Positions 19,481 to 29,939 of a stretch of 64,000 nt of DNA are shown piece by piece (position 1 is the stretch's first letter; the number at the start of each line of letters is the position of its first letter). Location: assembly GCA_003132305.1 (NCBI GenBank), contig PKXJ01000018.1:130242-194241 (forward strand). Reading direction: 5' to 3'. The notes beneath the pieces are model-generated. The model ran no database searches and was not told the DNA's origin. It saw nothing but the letters and a program-made list of their open reading frames with translations. The DNA comes from Acidimicrobiaceae bacterium (lineage in GTDB: Bacteria > Actinomycetota > Acidimicrobiia > Acidimicrobiales > RAAP-2). The position numbers and the translations under genes were made by a program.

Positions 19481-20830
19481 CTACTTCAGCCAGGACGGGA
19501 TCCCGGTGCTCACCTTCTTGGCCGCCACCACTGGTCCATTGGGCGTACTGTCCGTGGTGAAAATCTTGCCGGTTATTGCCTTCAGCGCAGTCGCGCTGGT
19601 CACGGTCGTGAGGAAGCCACCGTTCAAGCCTTGGTGATCAGTGGACGTGTAGCGCAGGGGCGTCAGCGACGGGGTCTGAGAGAACGTCGTCTTCGACAGG
19701 GTCTTGAGAAAGCTGGCACGCGTGAACGTCTTGCCGGCAGCCTTCAGCGCTTCCACGAAGGCCACACCCCAGCCAATGCCGTACTCCATGTTGCCGTCCA
19801 TCGTTGTGGTCGCGTTGAAGCCCGGGAACTGGGCCTTGTCCGCCGTCAGCACCTTTCGCATCCAGGGGATCCACGCGCTGCTGCTGCCCGGCACGGGCAG
19901 GAAACTAAAGGAGACCGCCCCGACCTCGGGGTCGGCGCTCAGTCCCTTCGCCGCCAGTGGCGCGAAGACCGTGGCTGGGTCCGAACCGACGCTCGAGATC
20001 ACCCAGTGCGGCGAGTAACCCAACTGCAAGGCGGCGCCGAGCGCCGCGTCCGTGGCCCCGGGAATGGTGTCGAGAACGACGACCGTGCACTTCTCCGTCT
20101 GGAATCGCGCCAAGTACGGCCCGAAGGACGCGCCTTGGGTCGTAACGAGGGCCGCGACACTGTAGAGTTGGGTGTCGGCGGGCGTGACGCCCCCGGCCAC
20201 CAAGCCGGCCAAGCCGTCGGTCCCAAAGTCGTCACCTTGTCCCAGGAAGCACACGTTGGCCGTGGGGTACGTCGCGCTGAGGTACTGGGCGAAGATCTTG
20301 CTCTCTTCGTTGTAACTGGGCTGCCAACCGTAGAGTCCGGGGTAGGTGGTGGTGTTGTTCCAGTCCCGCGAGCCCGAGTTGACGAAGAGCTGGGGAACGC
20401 CATTGGACTTGAGCAGTGAGCGCACCGAGTCCTGGGTGGGCGTGCCCAACGAACCCACGGTGGCAAAGACCGGCACCGAGAGCAGTGCGTGGGTCTGGCT
20501 TACCGTGCTCGGCGTGCCGGTGCAGCCGAAACCGGGTGTGCCGTAGCAGTCGTCCTTCAAGATGTACTTGATCTTGCGGTGGTTGACGCCACCCTTGCTG
20601 TTGACGTAATTAAAGACGGCGTTGGCCGCTTTGGCGACCTCGTTGTAGCCAGCGGCGGCGATGCCCGTGAGCGGCACCGTGGCCCCGATGGTGATCTGTT
20701 TAGCGGTGACACCCGGGGTATGCGTCGCCGCCCCCGCGCTCACGACGGAACTTCCGGCCATCACGAGTCCCGTGCACAGCAACAGCGCTGCGCCCGTAGT
20801 CCCGAATCGGCGCGCGTACGTCTTATTCAT
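19481..20830 (-). CDS. Branched-chain amino acid-type ABC transporter substrate-binding protein
   Basis: Signal peptide; ITIGATVPLTGIAAAGYNEVAKAANAVFNYVNSKGGVNHRKI; Peripla_BP_6-like; heads liv gene cluster. Confidence 0.9.
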   Translation of the reverse strand: MNKTYARRFGTTGAALLLCTGLVMAGSSVVSAGAATHTPGVTAKQITIGATVPLTGIAAAGYNEVAKAANAVFNYVNSKGGVNHRKIKYILKDDCYGTPGFGCTGTPSTVSQTHALLSVPVFATVGSLGTPTQDSVRSLLKSNGVPQLFVNSGSRDWNNTTTYPGLYGWQPSYNEESKIFAQYLSATYPTANVCFLGQGDDFGTDGLAGLVAGGVTPADTQLYSVAALVTTQGASFGPYLARFQTEKCTVVVLDTIPGATDAALGAALQLGYSPHWVISSVGSDPATVFAPLAAKGLSADPEVGAVSFSFLPVPGSSSAWIPWMRKVLTADKAQFPGFNATTTMDGNMEYGIGWGVAFVEALKAAGKTFTRASFLKTLSKTTFSQTPSLTPLRYTSTDHQGLNGGFLTTVTSATALKAITGKIFTTDSTPNGPVVAAKKVSTGIPSWLK

Positions 20831-20893
20831 GTCTTATCTCCCTAAAGTAATGCCTAACTGGTGAGCGTAGGTGGGCCAAAGAGTCAATGCAAG

Positions 20894-22096
20894 TCAGGTG
20901 GCGCTTCGAACACGTCGTTTGGCCCAAAGACGTCGAACGGCCCCGACGATACCCATCGGCGCGAAGAGCATCGTCAAAATAAGGAGTCCGCCAAAGATGA
21001 TGCCGGGCAACTGGCTGGCGAGGTTGCCCTGGGGGTTAATGCCCGTGTGCGCCGTGAACCACGAGATCACGTTCGTCGAATACGCGTAGATGAGTCCGCC
21101 GATCAACGCTCCGGGAATAGTTCCGATTCCCCCGATGACCACCAGGGACAAGATCGTGATCGAGAGGGCGAGTGAGTAGGTCGGGGGCGACACCGAATTG
21201 TTGATCAGTGTCCATAAGGCTCCGCCGAGGGCCGCGTAGGCCGACGACACCATGAAGGCGATGACCCGCGTGCGCGGCAGCGAGACGCCGACCAGTTCGG
21301 CGGCGACGTCGTTATCGCGAATCAGTCGCATGGCCCGTCCGGTGCGACTGGCAAAGAGGTTGGCCATGAAGAAGAACGCGACACCCGTCACGACAATCGT
21401 GATATCGGCGAGCCACATCGTGTTAACCGTGAGCAGCGAGGTCTGGGCGTTAAAGAGACTAGAGAGCCAGTTCGGCGGCGTCACCGCGGTGGGCAGTTGC
21501 AGGCCCGCGTCGCCACCGGTCCACGAAGAGAAGGAGTTCACGATCGCGGTGAAGGCCACCGCGAAGGCCAGCGTCATTCCCGCGAGATACGGACCGCGCA
21601 GTCGCGTGGCCGGAAGCCCCAAGAGCAGACCCACGAGGGCGCCGCTGACGACGGCGATCAGGAGCGTCACGACGATCGGCGTCGACGCGTGGTGATTCGC
21701 CCATATCGCTACGGCGAGCGCTCCGACACCCATGAACGCGCTGTTGCCCAGAGAGATCTGTCCCGACGCGCCCGTAAGGAACGAGAGCCCCAGCAGGACA
21801 ATTGACATGGCGGCGCCAATCGCCAGATTGAAGTTGGTGATGGACGAGAAGAAGTACGTGGCGAAGAGTGAGGCGTCGAGAACCACCACGGTCAGCGCCG
21901 CTCGCGCGAGCACCGGGTGGGCCTCTCGCAGGCCAGCGATCGTGAGCGTCGCGACACCAGTGATCGCCACCGCGAGGGCCACGCCGAGAGCCACGCCGTC
22001 ACGTACCGAGGAAGCGGTCAACGCCGTGACCACGACGGCGACCACTACGAGTCCGGCCGTGACGGCCACGCGGCGTCGCGCCAAGATCCACTGCAT
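20894..22096 (-). CDS. Branched-chain amino acid ABC transporter permease (LivM-like)
   Basis: Polytopic; GQISLGNSAFMGVGAL and AYAALGGALWTLI motifs. Confidence 0.9.
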   Translation of the reverse strand: MQWILARRRVAVTAGLVVVAVVVTALTASSVRDGVALGVALAVAITGVATLTIAGLREAHPVLARAALTVVVLDASLFATYFFSSITNFNLAIGAAMSIVLLGLSFLTGASGQISLGNSAFMGVGALAVAIWANHHASTPIVVTLLIAVVSGALVGLLLGLPATRLRGPYLAGMTLAFAVAFTAIVNSFSSWTGGDAGLQLPTAVTPPNWLSSLFNAQTSLLTVNTMWLADITIVVTGVAFFFMANLFASRTGRAMRLIRDNDVAAELVGVSLPRTRVIAFMVSSAYAALGGALWTLINNSVSPPTYSLALSITILSLVVIGGIGTIPGALIGGLIYAYSTNVISWFTAHTGINPQGNLASQLPGIIFGGLLILTMLFAPMGIVGAVRRLWAKRRVRSAT

Positions 22097-22998
22097 CAGA
22101 CTCGCCTCGCCGAGCTCTTGGTGAAGAGCCCGTTGGGGCGAACCATCAACGAGACGATGAGGATTATCAACGCCGTCAAGATGATGGCGTTCGAGTTCAC
22201 GTAGTCCCCCACGAACTGGAGAATGATGCCAATGGAGACGCCCGCGACGATCGCACCCACGGGACTGTCGAGGCCGCCCACCGCCGCCGCGATGAAACCG
22301 AACGCGAAGATCCCGTCCATCACCTGCGGGGTTAAGCCCGTGAAGAAGTTCGAGGCCACCAGCACGGTGCAGATCGTGCCCACGCCCGTCGAGAGAATCC
22401 AGCCGAGGGTGAGCATCCGTCCGACGCGTACCCCGAGCAGTCGCGAGACCTCGGGCGCCAGCGCCGAAGCCCGTAGCTGGAGTCCGAGTTTCGTGAAGCG
22501 AAAGAGTACGGCAATCAAGGTCATGACGACGAGCCCCGTCACGATTTCGTAGACACTGAAGGGCGAGAGCGAGACGGGCTTGCCGCCCAGCTGCCAGTCA
22601 ATGGGGGAAAAAGGATTGGGTATTCCTCGAGGCGTCGTCGACCAGATGGCGGCGGCGACGCCTTCGAGCACAATCAAGAAGCCGACCATCACCACGATCG
22701 GATTGATCTCGGGCTTGCCGTAGAGATGTCGAACCAGCACCCGTTCGGTCACCCCACCAACGGTGAATCCCGCCAGGATGGAGATGCCCACCAGGGGCCA
22801 GTAGCCCAGTTCGTGGGCGAACACCACCATGCCGACGTAGGCGGCGAACATGGGCATCGCGCCCTGGGCGAAGTTCAGTATGCGCGTCGAGCGCCAAACC
22901 AGTACCAGACTCAATGCCACCAGGCCGTAGATCACGCCGTTCGTGAGACCCGCCAAGATGTCCGAGATGATCCTCGACGTCAGGAACGCGTCCATCAC
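22096..22998 (-). CDS. Branched-chain amino acid ABC transporter permease (LivH-like)
   Basis: LTNGVIYGLVALSLVLVWRSTRILNFAQGAMPMF; overlaps adjacent genes. Confidence 0.92.
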   Translation of the reverse strand: MMDAFLTSRIISDILAGLTNGVIYGLVALSLVLVWRSTRILNFAQGAMPMFAAYVGMVVFAHELGYWPLVGISILAGFTVGGVTERVLVRHLYGKPEINPIVVMVGFLIVLEGVAAAIWSTTPRGIPNPFSPIDWQLGGKPVSLSPFSVYEIVTGLVVMTLIAVLFRFTKLGLQLRASALAPEVSRLLGVRVGRMLTLGWILSTGVGTICTVLVASNFFTGLTPQVMDGIFAFGFIAAAVGGLDSPVGAIVAGVSIGIILQFVGDYVNSNAIILTALIILIVSLMVRPNGLFTKSSARRV

Positions 22999-23702
22999 TC
23001 GACCTTGCCGAGGTAGTGCTCGCGCAGATCCTCGTCGGCGACGATGTTGGCCGCGGCGTCGTTGGCCACGACGCGCCCGAGGTAGAGGATGACGGCGTAG
23101 TCGGAGATTCGAAGGGCGGTCGTCGCGTTTTGTTCGACGAGTATCACGGTGAGGCTCTTCGACGCGCAGAGGTCGCGAATCGCGTGCATCAGTTGCGCCG
23201 TCACCAGCGGCGCCAGTCCGAGCGACGGCTCATCGAGCAAGAGAACCGTCGGCTGGGCGATAAGTGCGCGGGCCATGGCTAACATCTGACGCTCGCCGCC
23301 GGAGAGTTTGGCGGCGTGTTGCTTGCGTCGTTCGCCCAAGACCGGGAATCGTTCGTACTGTTCGTTGAGTCCATCGGACAGATTGACCTTGGCCATCATC
23401 GCGCCGAGGCGCAGGTTCTCCTCGACCGTGAACTCACTAATGACGCCACGGCCTTCGGGCACGTGGCCCACGCCGAGCCGCGCGATGTTCTCGGGTCTCT
23501 CGCGTACCAGGGAGTGCTCGTCGAGTGTGATGGTTCCCTTCACCGGCTCCTTCAGTCCACTGATCGTGCGCAGCAGCGTCGTTTTGCCCGCCCCATTGGC
23601 GCCGAGTACCGCGGTGATCATCCCGGTTTCGGCTCGAAACGAGACGCCACGCAGCGCCTGGACCGCTCCATAGGAGACCGAGAGCTCTTCGACCGCGATC
23701 AC
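22995..23702 (-). CDS. Branched-chain amino acid ABC transporter ATP-binding protein (LivF-like)
   Basis: GANGAGKTTLLRTISGL, LSGGERQMLAMARALI, LLLDEPSLGLAP. Confidence 0.95.
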   Translation of the reverse strand: MIAVEELSVSYGAVQALRGVSFRAETGMITAVLGANGAGKTTLLRTISGLKEPVKGTITLDEHSLVRERPENIARLGVGHVPEGRGVISEFTVEENLRLGAMMAKVNLSDGLNEQYERFPVLGERRKQHAAKLSGGERQMLAMARALIAQPTVLLLDEPSLGLAPLVTAQLMHAIRDLCASKSLTVILVEQNATTALRISDYAVILYLGRVVANDAAANIVADEDLREHYLGKVE

Positions 23703-24475
23703 TCGTCCACCCCGAGGTAGGCGGCGATCACCGCGTCATTGTCCCGGACTTCGCTGGGCGTACCCGAGGCGATCACATGACCGAAGTTCAGTACGACCAG
23801 CCGATCGACGAGCGGCATCACGAACTCCATGTCGTGCTCGACCAGCAGAACGCCCATCGTGGATCGCAGTTCAGAGATGAGTGCCGCGAAGTCCTCGAGT
23901 TCAGCTTCGTCGAGGCCCGACGCTGGCTCATCGAGCAAGAGCAGGGTCGGATCACACATCAGTGCTCGCGCCACCGAGACCTTCTTCGCGACGCCGTACG
24001 GGATCGCCGACGGTAGTCTCATCGCCATCTGGGCGATCCCCAGCCGTTCGAGCACCGCGAACGCGTCACGGCGCAGCGCTCGCTCGGATCGAACGCCACT
24101 CGGCAGCGACAAGAAGCCAGAAACGAATCCCCCGTTCGCTCGAACCTGGCCTCCCGCCATCACGTTTTCCAGCACCGTGCAGTGAGGGAACAGACCAACT
24201 CCCTGCAGCGTTCTAGCGACGCCGGCGCGAGCGAGCTGGTTGGGCTTTAGATTCGCGTGACCCTTATTGGGGAAGAGCACGCGTCCCTCGGAGGGCTTGA
24301 TGAAGCCGCAGGCCACGTTGAACGCGGTCGTCTTGCCCGCGCCGTTCGGGCCAATCATGCCCACGATCTCTCCCGAGGACACGGTGAACGAGACGTCGCT
24401 CAAGGCCCTAAGTCCCTCGAAGTGAACCGAGACGTGCTCTAGAGCAAGTGCCATGGATTCAGACGGTGGCGACAT
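23699..24475 (-). CDS. Branched-chain amino acid ABC transporter ATP-binding protein (LivG-like)
   Basis: GPNGAGKTTAFNVACGF, ARAGVARTLQGVGLFP, LLLDEPASGLDE. Confidence 0.94.
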   Translation of the reverse strand: MSPPSESMALALEHVSVHFEGLRALSDVSFTVSSGEIVGMIGPNGAGKTTAFNVACGFIKPSEGRVLFPNKGHANLKPNQLARAGVARTLQGVGLFPHCTVLENVMAGGQVRANGGFVSGFLSLPSGVRSERALRRDAFAVLERLGIAQMAMRLPSAIPYGVAKKVSVARALMCDPTLLLLDEPASGLDEAELEDFAALISELRSTMGVLLVEHDMEFVMPLVDRLVVLNFGHVIASGTPSEVRDNDAVIAAYLGVDE

Positions 24476-24768
24476 GGTGGTCCTAAAGTTACTGGGTTGC
24501 GGCGACGAGCGTAAGTCGTCCGCCTACGGTCCTCTCTCGCTCGCGGGCAAGCAGAATGACGCGACGCGACGAGTCTTCGGTCGTTAGTTGCAGCGTGGAA
24601 CACCGCATGAACATCGAAGGCTTCGTGAGAGATGAATCGCCAGGTGCTCTTGACGCTGGAAGTCGTTTCCAGCTGGAAGCCAGTGGCCGTCATCCACCGT
24701 TGACGGACCACCGAGATAGTTGCCATCCGCTGCTGGCGTCAAACCGGTGCCGCCGGACCATGACCGCA

Positions 24769-25536
24769 CTAGATAACTGGTGAGAGACCCCCGTCGATGC
24801 CCACGCCTACGCCGGTGATGTAACTGGCCCGCGGTGAGAGTAAAAACGTCGCGAGATCGGCGAACTCTTCGGCCTTTCCTACTCGACCGAGCGGAACCTT
24901 CGATCCCTTGGCCAGGTTCGCGTAGAACTCCGTCAACTCGGTGTTTGCATCCTTCGCCTGACGCACCCACTGACCCGACTCGATAAGACCGATCAAAATG
25001 GCGTTCACGCGCACGCCGCGCGGTCCTACTTCATTGGCCATGGCCTTGGTCAGCGCGAGCCCCGCCGATCGCGAGGCCGTCGTGGGTGTCGAGTTCGCCC
25101 CCGGGGAACGAGCCATGACCGCCAGCACGTTCACGATCGAACCGTTCGTCTCCTCCAGTGCGGGCAGCACGCGACGTGATACGTGCAGTGCGGAGATCAC
25201 CTTCAATTCGTAGTCCTCACGCCACGCCCCATCGTCGGAGTCGGCAATCGACGTGCCCGCGCTACGCCCGGCGTTGTTCACCGCCCCGTCGAGACCGCCA
25301 AAACGCGACAGTGTCTCGTCGACAAACTCGTCCAATTCAGTGGTGTTCGTGACGTCCGCTCGAAAGCACAAGGCGCCGGGACCTAACAGTTCTTGCGCTT
25401 GTGCGAGGCGCTCCGCGTCACGTCCACACACCGCGACGCGCGCTCCTTCTTCGACCAATCGGCGAGCCAGGCCGAGCCCCAGTCCGTCACTACCACCCGT
25501 GATGAGAAAGGCCCGATCACGTAGTTCCAAGTTCAC
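24769..25536 (-). CDS. Short-chain dehydrogenase/reductase
   Basis: ITGGSDGLGLGLARRLVEEG, NNAGRS, GVRVNAILIGLIES, C-terminal ITGVGVGIDGGLSPVI; catalytic Tyr position should be inspected. Confidence 0.85.
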   Translation of the reverse strand: MNLELRDRAFLITGGSDGLGLGLARRLVEEGARVAVCGRDAERLAQAQELLGPGALCFRADVTNTTELDEFVDETLSRFGGLDGAVNNAGRSAGTSIADSDDGAWREDYELKVISALHVSRRVLPALEETNGSIVNVLAVMARSPGANSTPTTASRSAGLALTKAMANEVGPRGVRVNAILIGLIESGQWVRQAKDANTELTEFYANLAKGSKVPLGRVGKAEEFADLATFLLSPRASYITGVGVGIDGGLSPVI

Positions 25537-25604
25537 GCGCTCATCCTTTGAACAGTTCCCACACGAACGATGTTGCGGCGAGGGCCGGCTTCAGCCTTCA
25601 TTGG

Positions 25605-25847
25605 TCACTGCAGGTAGTTCTCGACGACGCCTTCGGTTCGAACGGACGCTTGATTCGGGTCCTGGCCGGCGGTCCGACGAGCTCGGCGTTGGCGCAGTAG
25701 GTCGTAGGCCTGATCGAGTTCAACTTCAACCGCGCGAAGACGCTCGCGCTGCTCCTGGGCGAGCGGCTTGCCGTGGTGCGACTCCTCGAGCTCTTGCTCC
25801 TCGCTCGACAGCTTTTCGATTTGCTTCAGAATTGTGCCGTCGTCCAT
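25605..25847 (-). CDS. DUF2630-family small protein
   Basis: MDDGTILKQIEKLSSEEQELEESHHGKPLAQEQRERLRAVEVELDQAYDLLRQRRARRTAGQDPNQASVRTEGVVENYLQ. Confidence 0.85.
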   Translation of the reverse strand: MDDGTILKQIEKLSSEEQELEESHHGKPLAQEQRERLRAVEVELDQAYDLLRQRRARRTAGQDPNQASVRTEGVVENYLQ

Positions 25848-26141
25848 AACCCATCCCTTTCAACCAGAGCAGCCAGTGCTCGTTTCGCACCAGACTAGGC
25901 GCTGAACTTCGCCACTAGATACCGACGTTGTGCTTGGCAATGACCGGCGAATCGACGTCGCCCGTGACGACCGTCATCGCGACGAGAAGTGGGGCTAGAG
26001 ATCCGTGTGGCGAGTCCCTACCGGGCAGCAACATATTACGTACGTCACAAATAAACTTCTCCATCAACGACCCCCTCACCCGTCGCGATCACCCCACCGA
26101 GAAGATGTGTCGTACGTCGTTACAACCAGCGACGTCGCGAA

Positions 26142-27152
26142 CTATATTCCCGTGTGTTCCACCCTGACCGGGTTGGGATCGGGTACGTGGGGCATCAGCG
26201 CGTTGGGCGGAATGACGCCGAGGCGCCCGGCCTCAAAGTCTTCGAGCGCCTCCACAATCTCCGATCGCGTGTTCATTACGAAGGGACCGTAGTGCTCGAC
26301 GTGTTCACCAATGGGTTGTCCCCCAAGGACGAGAAGCTCGAAGTTGACGCTTCGCGAATCCTGGACGTCGTCGGCGCCCACGCGCAACCAATCACCGCGA
26401 CCGAAGGCCGCGAGGTTACCCACCTCGACCGGGCGCCGTTCACTGCCCACGTAGCCCGAGCCCGCCAACACGTAGACCAGCGCGTTGAACGTCGGGTCCC
26501 ACGGCAGATCCAGCTGGGCACCGGGAGCGACCGACACGTGCGTCATGGCCATGGGCGTGTGCGTCGAACCCGGTCCTTGGTAGCCCCCCACGTTGCCGGC
26601 GATGATTCGAGCGAGCGACTCCGCGTCGGGAGAGGACACAAAAACAACGTCCTCCGCCTCCAGGCCTTGGTAGGCGGGCGCGATCATTTTGTCCTTTGAC
26701 GGCAAATTCACCCAGAGCTGAATACCGTGAAAGAGGCCGCCGGACACGACGAGTTCCTCCGGCGGGGTCTCGATGTGCAGTATCCCCTTGCCGGCCGTCA
26801 TCCACTGCGTCGCGCCATTTTCAATGAGACCGCCGCCGCCGTGCGAGTCCTGGTGTTCGAACGTCCCGTCGATCATGTAGGTCACCGTTTCGAACCCCCG
26901 ATGCGGATGCCACGGCGTTCCCTTCGGCTCACCCGGCGCGTAGTCAACTTCGCCCATTTGATCCATGTGGACGAAGGGATCGAGGTCCTTCATGGAGAGT
27001 CCGGCGAAAGCCCGGCGCACGGGAAAACCCTCACCTTCGAGGCCCTGCGGCGCGGTCGTCACCGACTTCACGGACCGTTCGGTGTCGCCACCATGGTCAA
27101 TGGCGGCGAAGTGAGCAAGATCGGCCCACTTCTCAGGAGTAACGGCTGGCAT
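26142..27152 (-). CDS. Pirin family protein
   Basis: PHRGFETVTYMIDGTFEHQDSHGGGGLIENGATQWMTAGKGILHIETP pirin signature. Confidence 0.95.
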   Translation of the reverse strand: MPAVTPEKWADLAHFAAIDHGGDTERSVKSVTTAPQGLEGEGFPVRRAFAGLSMKDLDPFVHMDQMGEVDYAPGEPKGTPWHPHRGFETVTYMIDGTFEHQDSHGGGGLIENGATQWMTAGKGILHIETPPEELVVSGGLFHGIQLWVNLPSKDKMIAPAYQGLEAEDVVFVSSPDAESLARIIAGNVGGYQGPGSTHTPMAMTHVSVAPGAQLDLPWDPTFNALVYVLAGSGYVGSERRPVEVGNLAAFGRGDWLRVGADDVQDSRSVNFELLVLGGQPIGEHVEHYGPFVMNTRSEIVEALEDFEAGRLGVIPPNALMPHVPDPNPVRVEHTGI

Positions 27153-27709
27153 GAGGACCTCTCTTCACTAAAAATTAGAACACCACTTTATGCGGAATCT
27201 GAGTCAGCTAATCAGGAATGCTGCGGGCAATTGAGCCACTTTCGCCCGCAGCTCAATCGACGCGGGGCCCGCGGACTTCTCACGTCTCGTTCTGGGAGAA
27301 CTCGATCGACCGAGCGCCTCTTGACCGAGAACTTAAAACGAGATCGCCGTGGGGCCGTGACGAAATGTCACCACCCCCGGGTGAGGTGGTTTCCCTAGAT
27401 AAACCTTAGAAATCGAACAACAAACAGCACGGGGCCGTCTCGGCCGGAACGGGCGCGACCAGATGATGAACGCCTTTTCTAGGAATGTTGCGGTTTTTCG
27501 ACAGATTTAGATGCTCGTACTTCCATGAACGAGGCCGACCGCCCGTGAGAGCGCAACGAATTTTCTTCACTCACTGTTCCATTATGAAACTTCGTCGTTC
27601 ACCACGTCTTGAGTTTCCTCACAGACTTCTCACATTGCTCTCACAATCTGGCGCGAAAGACTAGAGGTTGTTCGAGAACATCTTGAATGAACTCAACGTA
27701 GGGAGAACC

Positions 27710-28876
27710 ATGCACACGGGAAGAATGAAAGTAGTGGGCCGATCCATTACCGCACTGGCCATTGGAGTGGCCCTAACGGTTGGCAGCGCAAGCCTCGCGT
27801 CCGCGTCGTCTCACCACGACAACGGCAACAAGAACCGCGACGTCGCTAGTGCCAAGGTGTCGCCATTCGACTACGCGAACATCGGCCGAGGCGGCTACGT
27901 CATGGCCGTCAACGCAACGTCGATGACGGTGGAGACGTGGAGTAACGTGATCACGAACTACACGCTTACGCCAACGACGAAATACACCGAAGGCAAGTCG
28001 CCGTCCACCTGGGCGTCACTGGTCGTGGGTGACCGCGTCAACGTGCAAACGTCCCCCTCCGACCCAACCACCGCCCTTTCAGTCAACATTGAGTTGGCCG
28101 AGTTGTTCGGCAGGGTCACGGCGCTGGGTACGGGCAGCATCACCATCATGGGTCCCCAGGGATTCAGTCGAACCATTGTCGTCGGCTTGACCACGACCTA
28201 CACCGCGGGCGGCGCGCCAGTAACGCTGGCTAGCGTCGCGGTGGGCTCGAAGATCTTCGCCCAGGGCACCATCGACGCCAACTCGACGTCGCTGGACGCG
28301 GTTTCCATCGAAATCGGCAACGCCGGCAACATGGAAACTATCCACGGTGTTGTCACGGGGTTCACGACGTCGTCGGTGACGGTGCTCAGTAAGGGCGCCA
28401 CCTCAACGACGTTCACGTTCACGACTACGACCACCTTTAAGGGTGATGGACTCACCCTTAGCGCGGCGGACTTGGCGATTGGTCAGAAGGTCGGCGTCGA
28501 AGTGAACAGCGCCGCCGCGACCACGGCACTGAACGTTCACATCGAACTGGCGCACTTGGAAGGCAAGGTAACGGCCGTCGTTGGTACTAGCTCCATCACG
28601 ATCTCCGGGCCGCAAGGCTTCGCCCGCACGGTTGACGTGAGTTCGACCACGACGTACTTCGAGCACGGTGTTGCGGTGACGTTTGCTGCCGTCGTAGTGG
28701 GAGCGCGTATTCGTGCCGTGGGCACAATTGCCGCTGACCAGACGTCGCTCAACGCAATCCGCGTAGTCATCCAGCACCCCCGAGTGGTAACACCCAAGCT
28801 GGAGCAAAAGGGTGGCCACGGCGATCACGGATCTGGTGGCGGAGGTTCATCGGGACGAGGTCACCACCGTAAGTAA
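27710..28876 (+). CDS. Secreted protein with repeated DUF5666-like modules
   Basis: Signal peptide; repeated IELA..GRVTA..SITI.GPQGF.RT....TTTY; Gly/His-rich C-terminus. Confidence 0.72.
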   Translation: MHTGRMKVVGRSITALAIGVALTVGSASLASASSHHDNGNKNRDVASAKVSPFDYANIGRGGYVMAVNATSMTVETWSNVITNYTLTPTTKYTEGKSPSTWASLVVGDRVNVQTSPSDPTTALSVNIELAELFGRVTALGTGSITIMGPQGFSRTIVVGLTTTYTAGGAPVTLASVAVGSKIFAQGTIDANSTSLDAVSIEIGNAGNMETIHGVVTGFTTSSVTVLSKGATSTTFTFTTTTTFKGDGLTLSAADLAIGQKVGVEVNSAAATTALNVHIELAHLEGKVTAVVGTSSITISGPQGFARTVDVSSTTTYFEHGVAVTFAAVVVGARIRAVGTIAADQTSLNAIRVVIQHPRVVTPKLEQKGGHGDHGSGGGGSSGRGHHRK

Positions 28877-28900
28877 GTAGTTTCCTTCAAAGTTTTCATT

Positions 28901-28952
28901 CAATCCAGCTGGCACCTGACCCTGAAATCGAGGTCGAGTGCCAGCTGGATTG
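28901..28952. terminator. Inverted repeat downstream of the DUF5666-like gene
   Basis: Perfect 15-bp arms caatccagctggcac / gtgccagctggattg, 22-nt loop, no strong U tract. Confidence 0.6.
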
Positions 28953-29115
28953 ACAATTCTCGGCAACATTTAGGACGACGGCGAGAAACTTGTCGGCATG
29001 ATTGTGACTTCAATCGCTCAGTTCGCCGCTCGCGGCCGGTAAGTTAGTAGGTGTAGGGGGCACCAACTCGTTGATGCTGAAGAGAGTCTGAGTTCCTAAT
29101 TGAAAGACGGATAAC

Positions 29116-29886
29116 TTGAGCACCGCCATCAGTTGGCTTTGCGATATGGACGGCGTCCTTATCAACGAAGGCCGCATGGTTCCCGGTGCCGATAAGTTCC
29201 TTGATCGGCTCCGCGCAACGGATCGATCGTTCCTCGTCCTCACGAATAACGCCCTCTTTACTCCACAAGAGCTCCGTGACAACCTGGCGTGGCACGGCGT
29301 CGACGTGCTCGAAGAGCAACTCTGGACCTCGGCGCTCGCCACCGCCCAGTTCGTTCACGATCAACGCCCCAAGGGTCGGGCCTTCGTGATTGGCGAGGCC
29401 AGTCTGCATGACGCCTTGAGGGACGTGGGCTACGCCGAAGACACCGTGAGTCCCGACTACGTGGTTCTCGGTGAGACCTGGAACTACTCCTTTGACGAAA
29501 TCACCATGGCCATACGACTCATCGACCAGGGGTGCTCCTTCGTCGTCACGAATCCAGAAACGTTTGGAACGTCACCGGACGGGCTGCTTCCGGGCTGCGG
29601 CGCGCTCGCGGCGCTCATTCACAGCACCACCGGCGTGAAGCCCTACTTCGTTGGCAAGCCCAACCCCGTCATGATCCGCGATGCCCTCAACATCCTGGGC
29701 GCCCACTCGAAGACAACGGTCATGATCGGCGATCGAATGGATACCGACATCATCGCCGGCGTCGAGGCCGGCGTCGAAACAATCCTGGTTCTCTCTGGCG
29801 TCACCCAGCGCGACGAGATCGAGCAGTATTCGTACCAACCGTCACGCGTCATCAACTCCGTCGCGGATCTCATCGACGAGCTGTAA
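29116..29886 (+). CDS. HAD-superfamily hydrolase, NagD-like
   Basis: LCDMDGVLINEG, LTNNALFTP, FVGKPNPVMIRDALNILG, MIGDRMDTDIIAGVEAG. Confidence 0.88.
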   Translation: MSTAISWLCDMDGVLINEGRMVPGADKFLDRLRATDRSFLVLTNNALFTPQELRDNLAWHGVDVLEEQLWTSALATAQFVHDQRPKGRAFVIGEASLHDALRDVGYAEDTVSPDYVVLGETWNYSFDEITMAIRLIDQGCSFVVTNPETFGTSPDGLLPGCGALAALIHSTTGVKPYFVGKPNPVMIRDALNILGAHSKTTVMIGDRMDTDIIAGVEAGVETILVLSGVTQRDEIEQYSYQPSRVINSVADLIDEL

Positions 29887-29939
29887 GCGTTGGGTCACCG
29901 TCGCGACTCGCGAAGGGCGCACCGACGCTCACCGCGTCG

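Noticed and set aside
24655-24679. Short inverted repeat gctggaa...ttccagc with an additional direct copy
   Set aside because: Only 7-bp arms in a region without clear function; chance level.
24439-24726. 95-aa minus-strand ORF (and a 41-aa alternative frame) upstream of the livG-like gene
   Set aside because: Overlaps the start of livG; no motif. Possibly a decayed gene, but evidence is insufficient.
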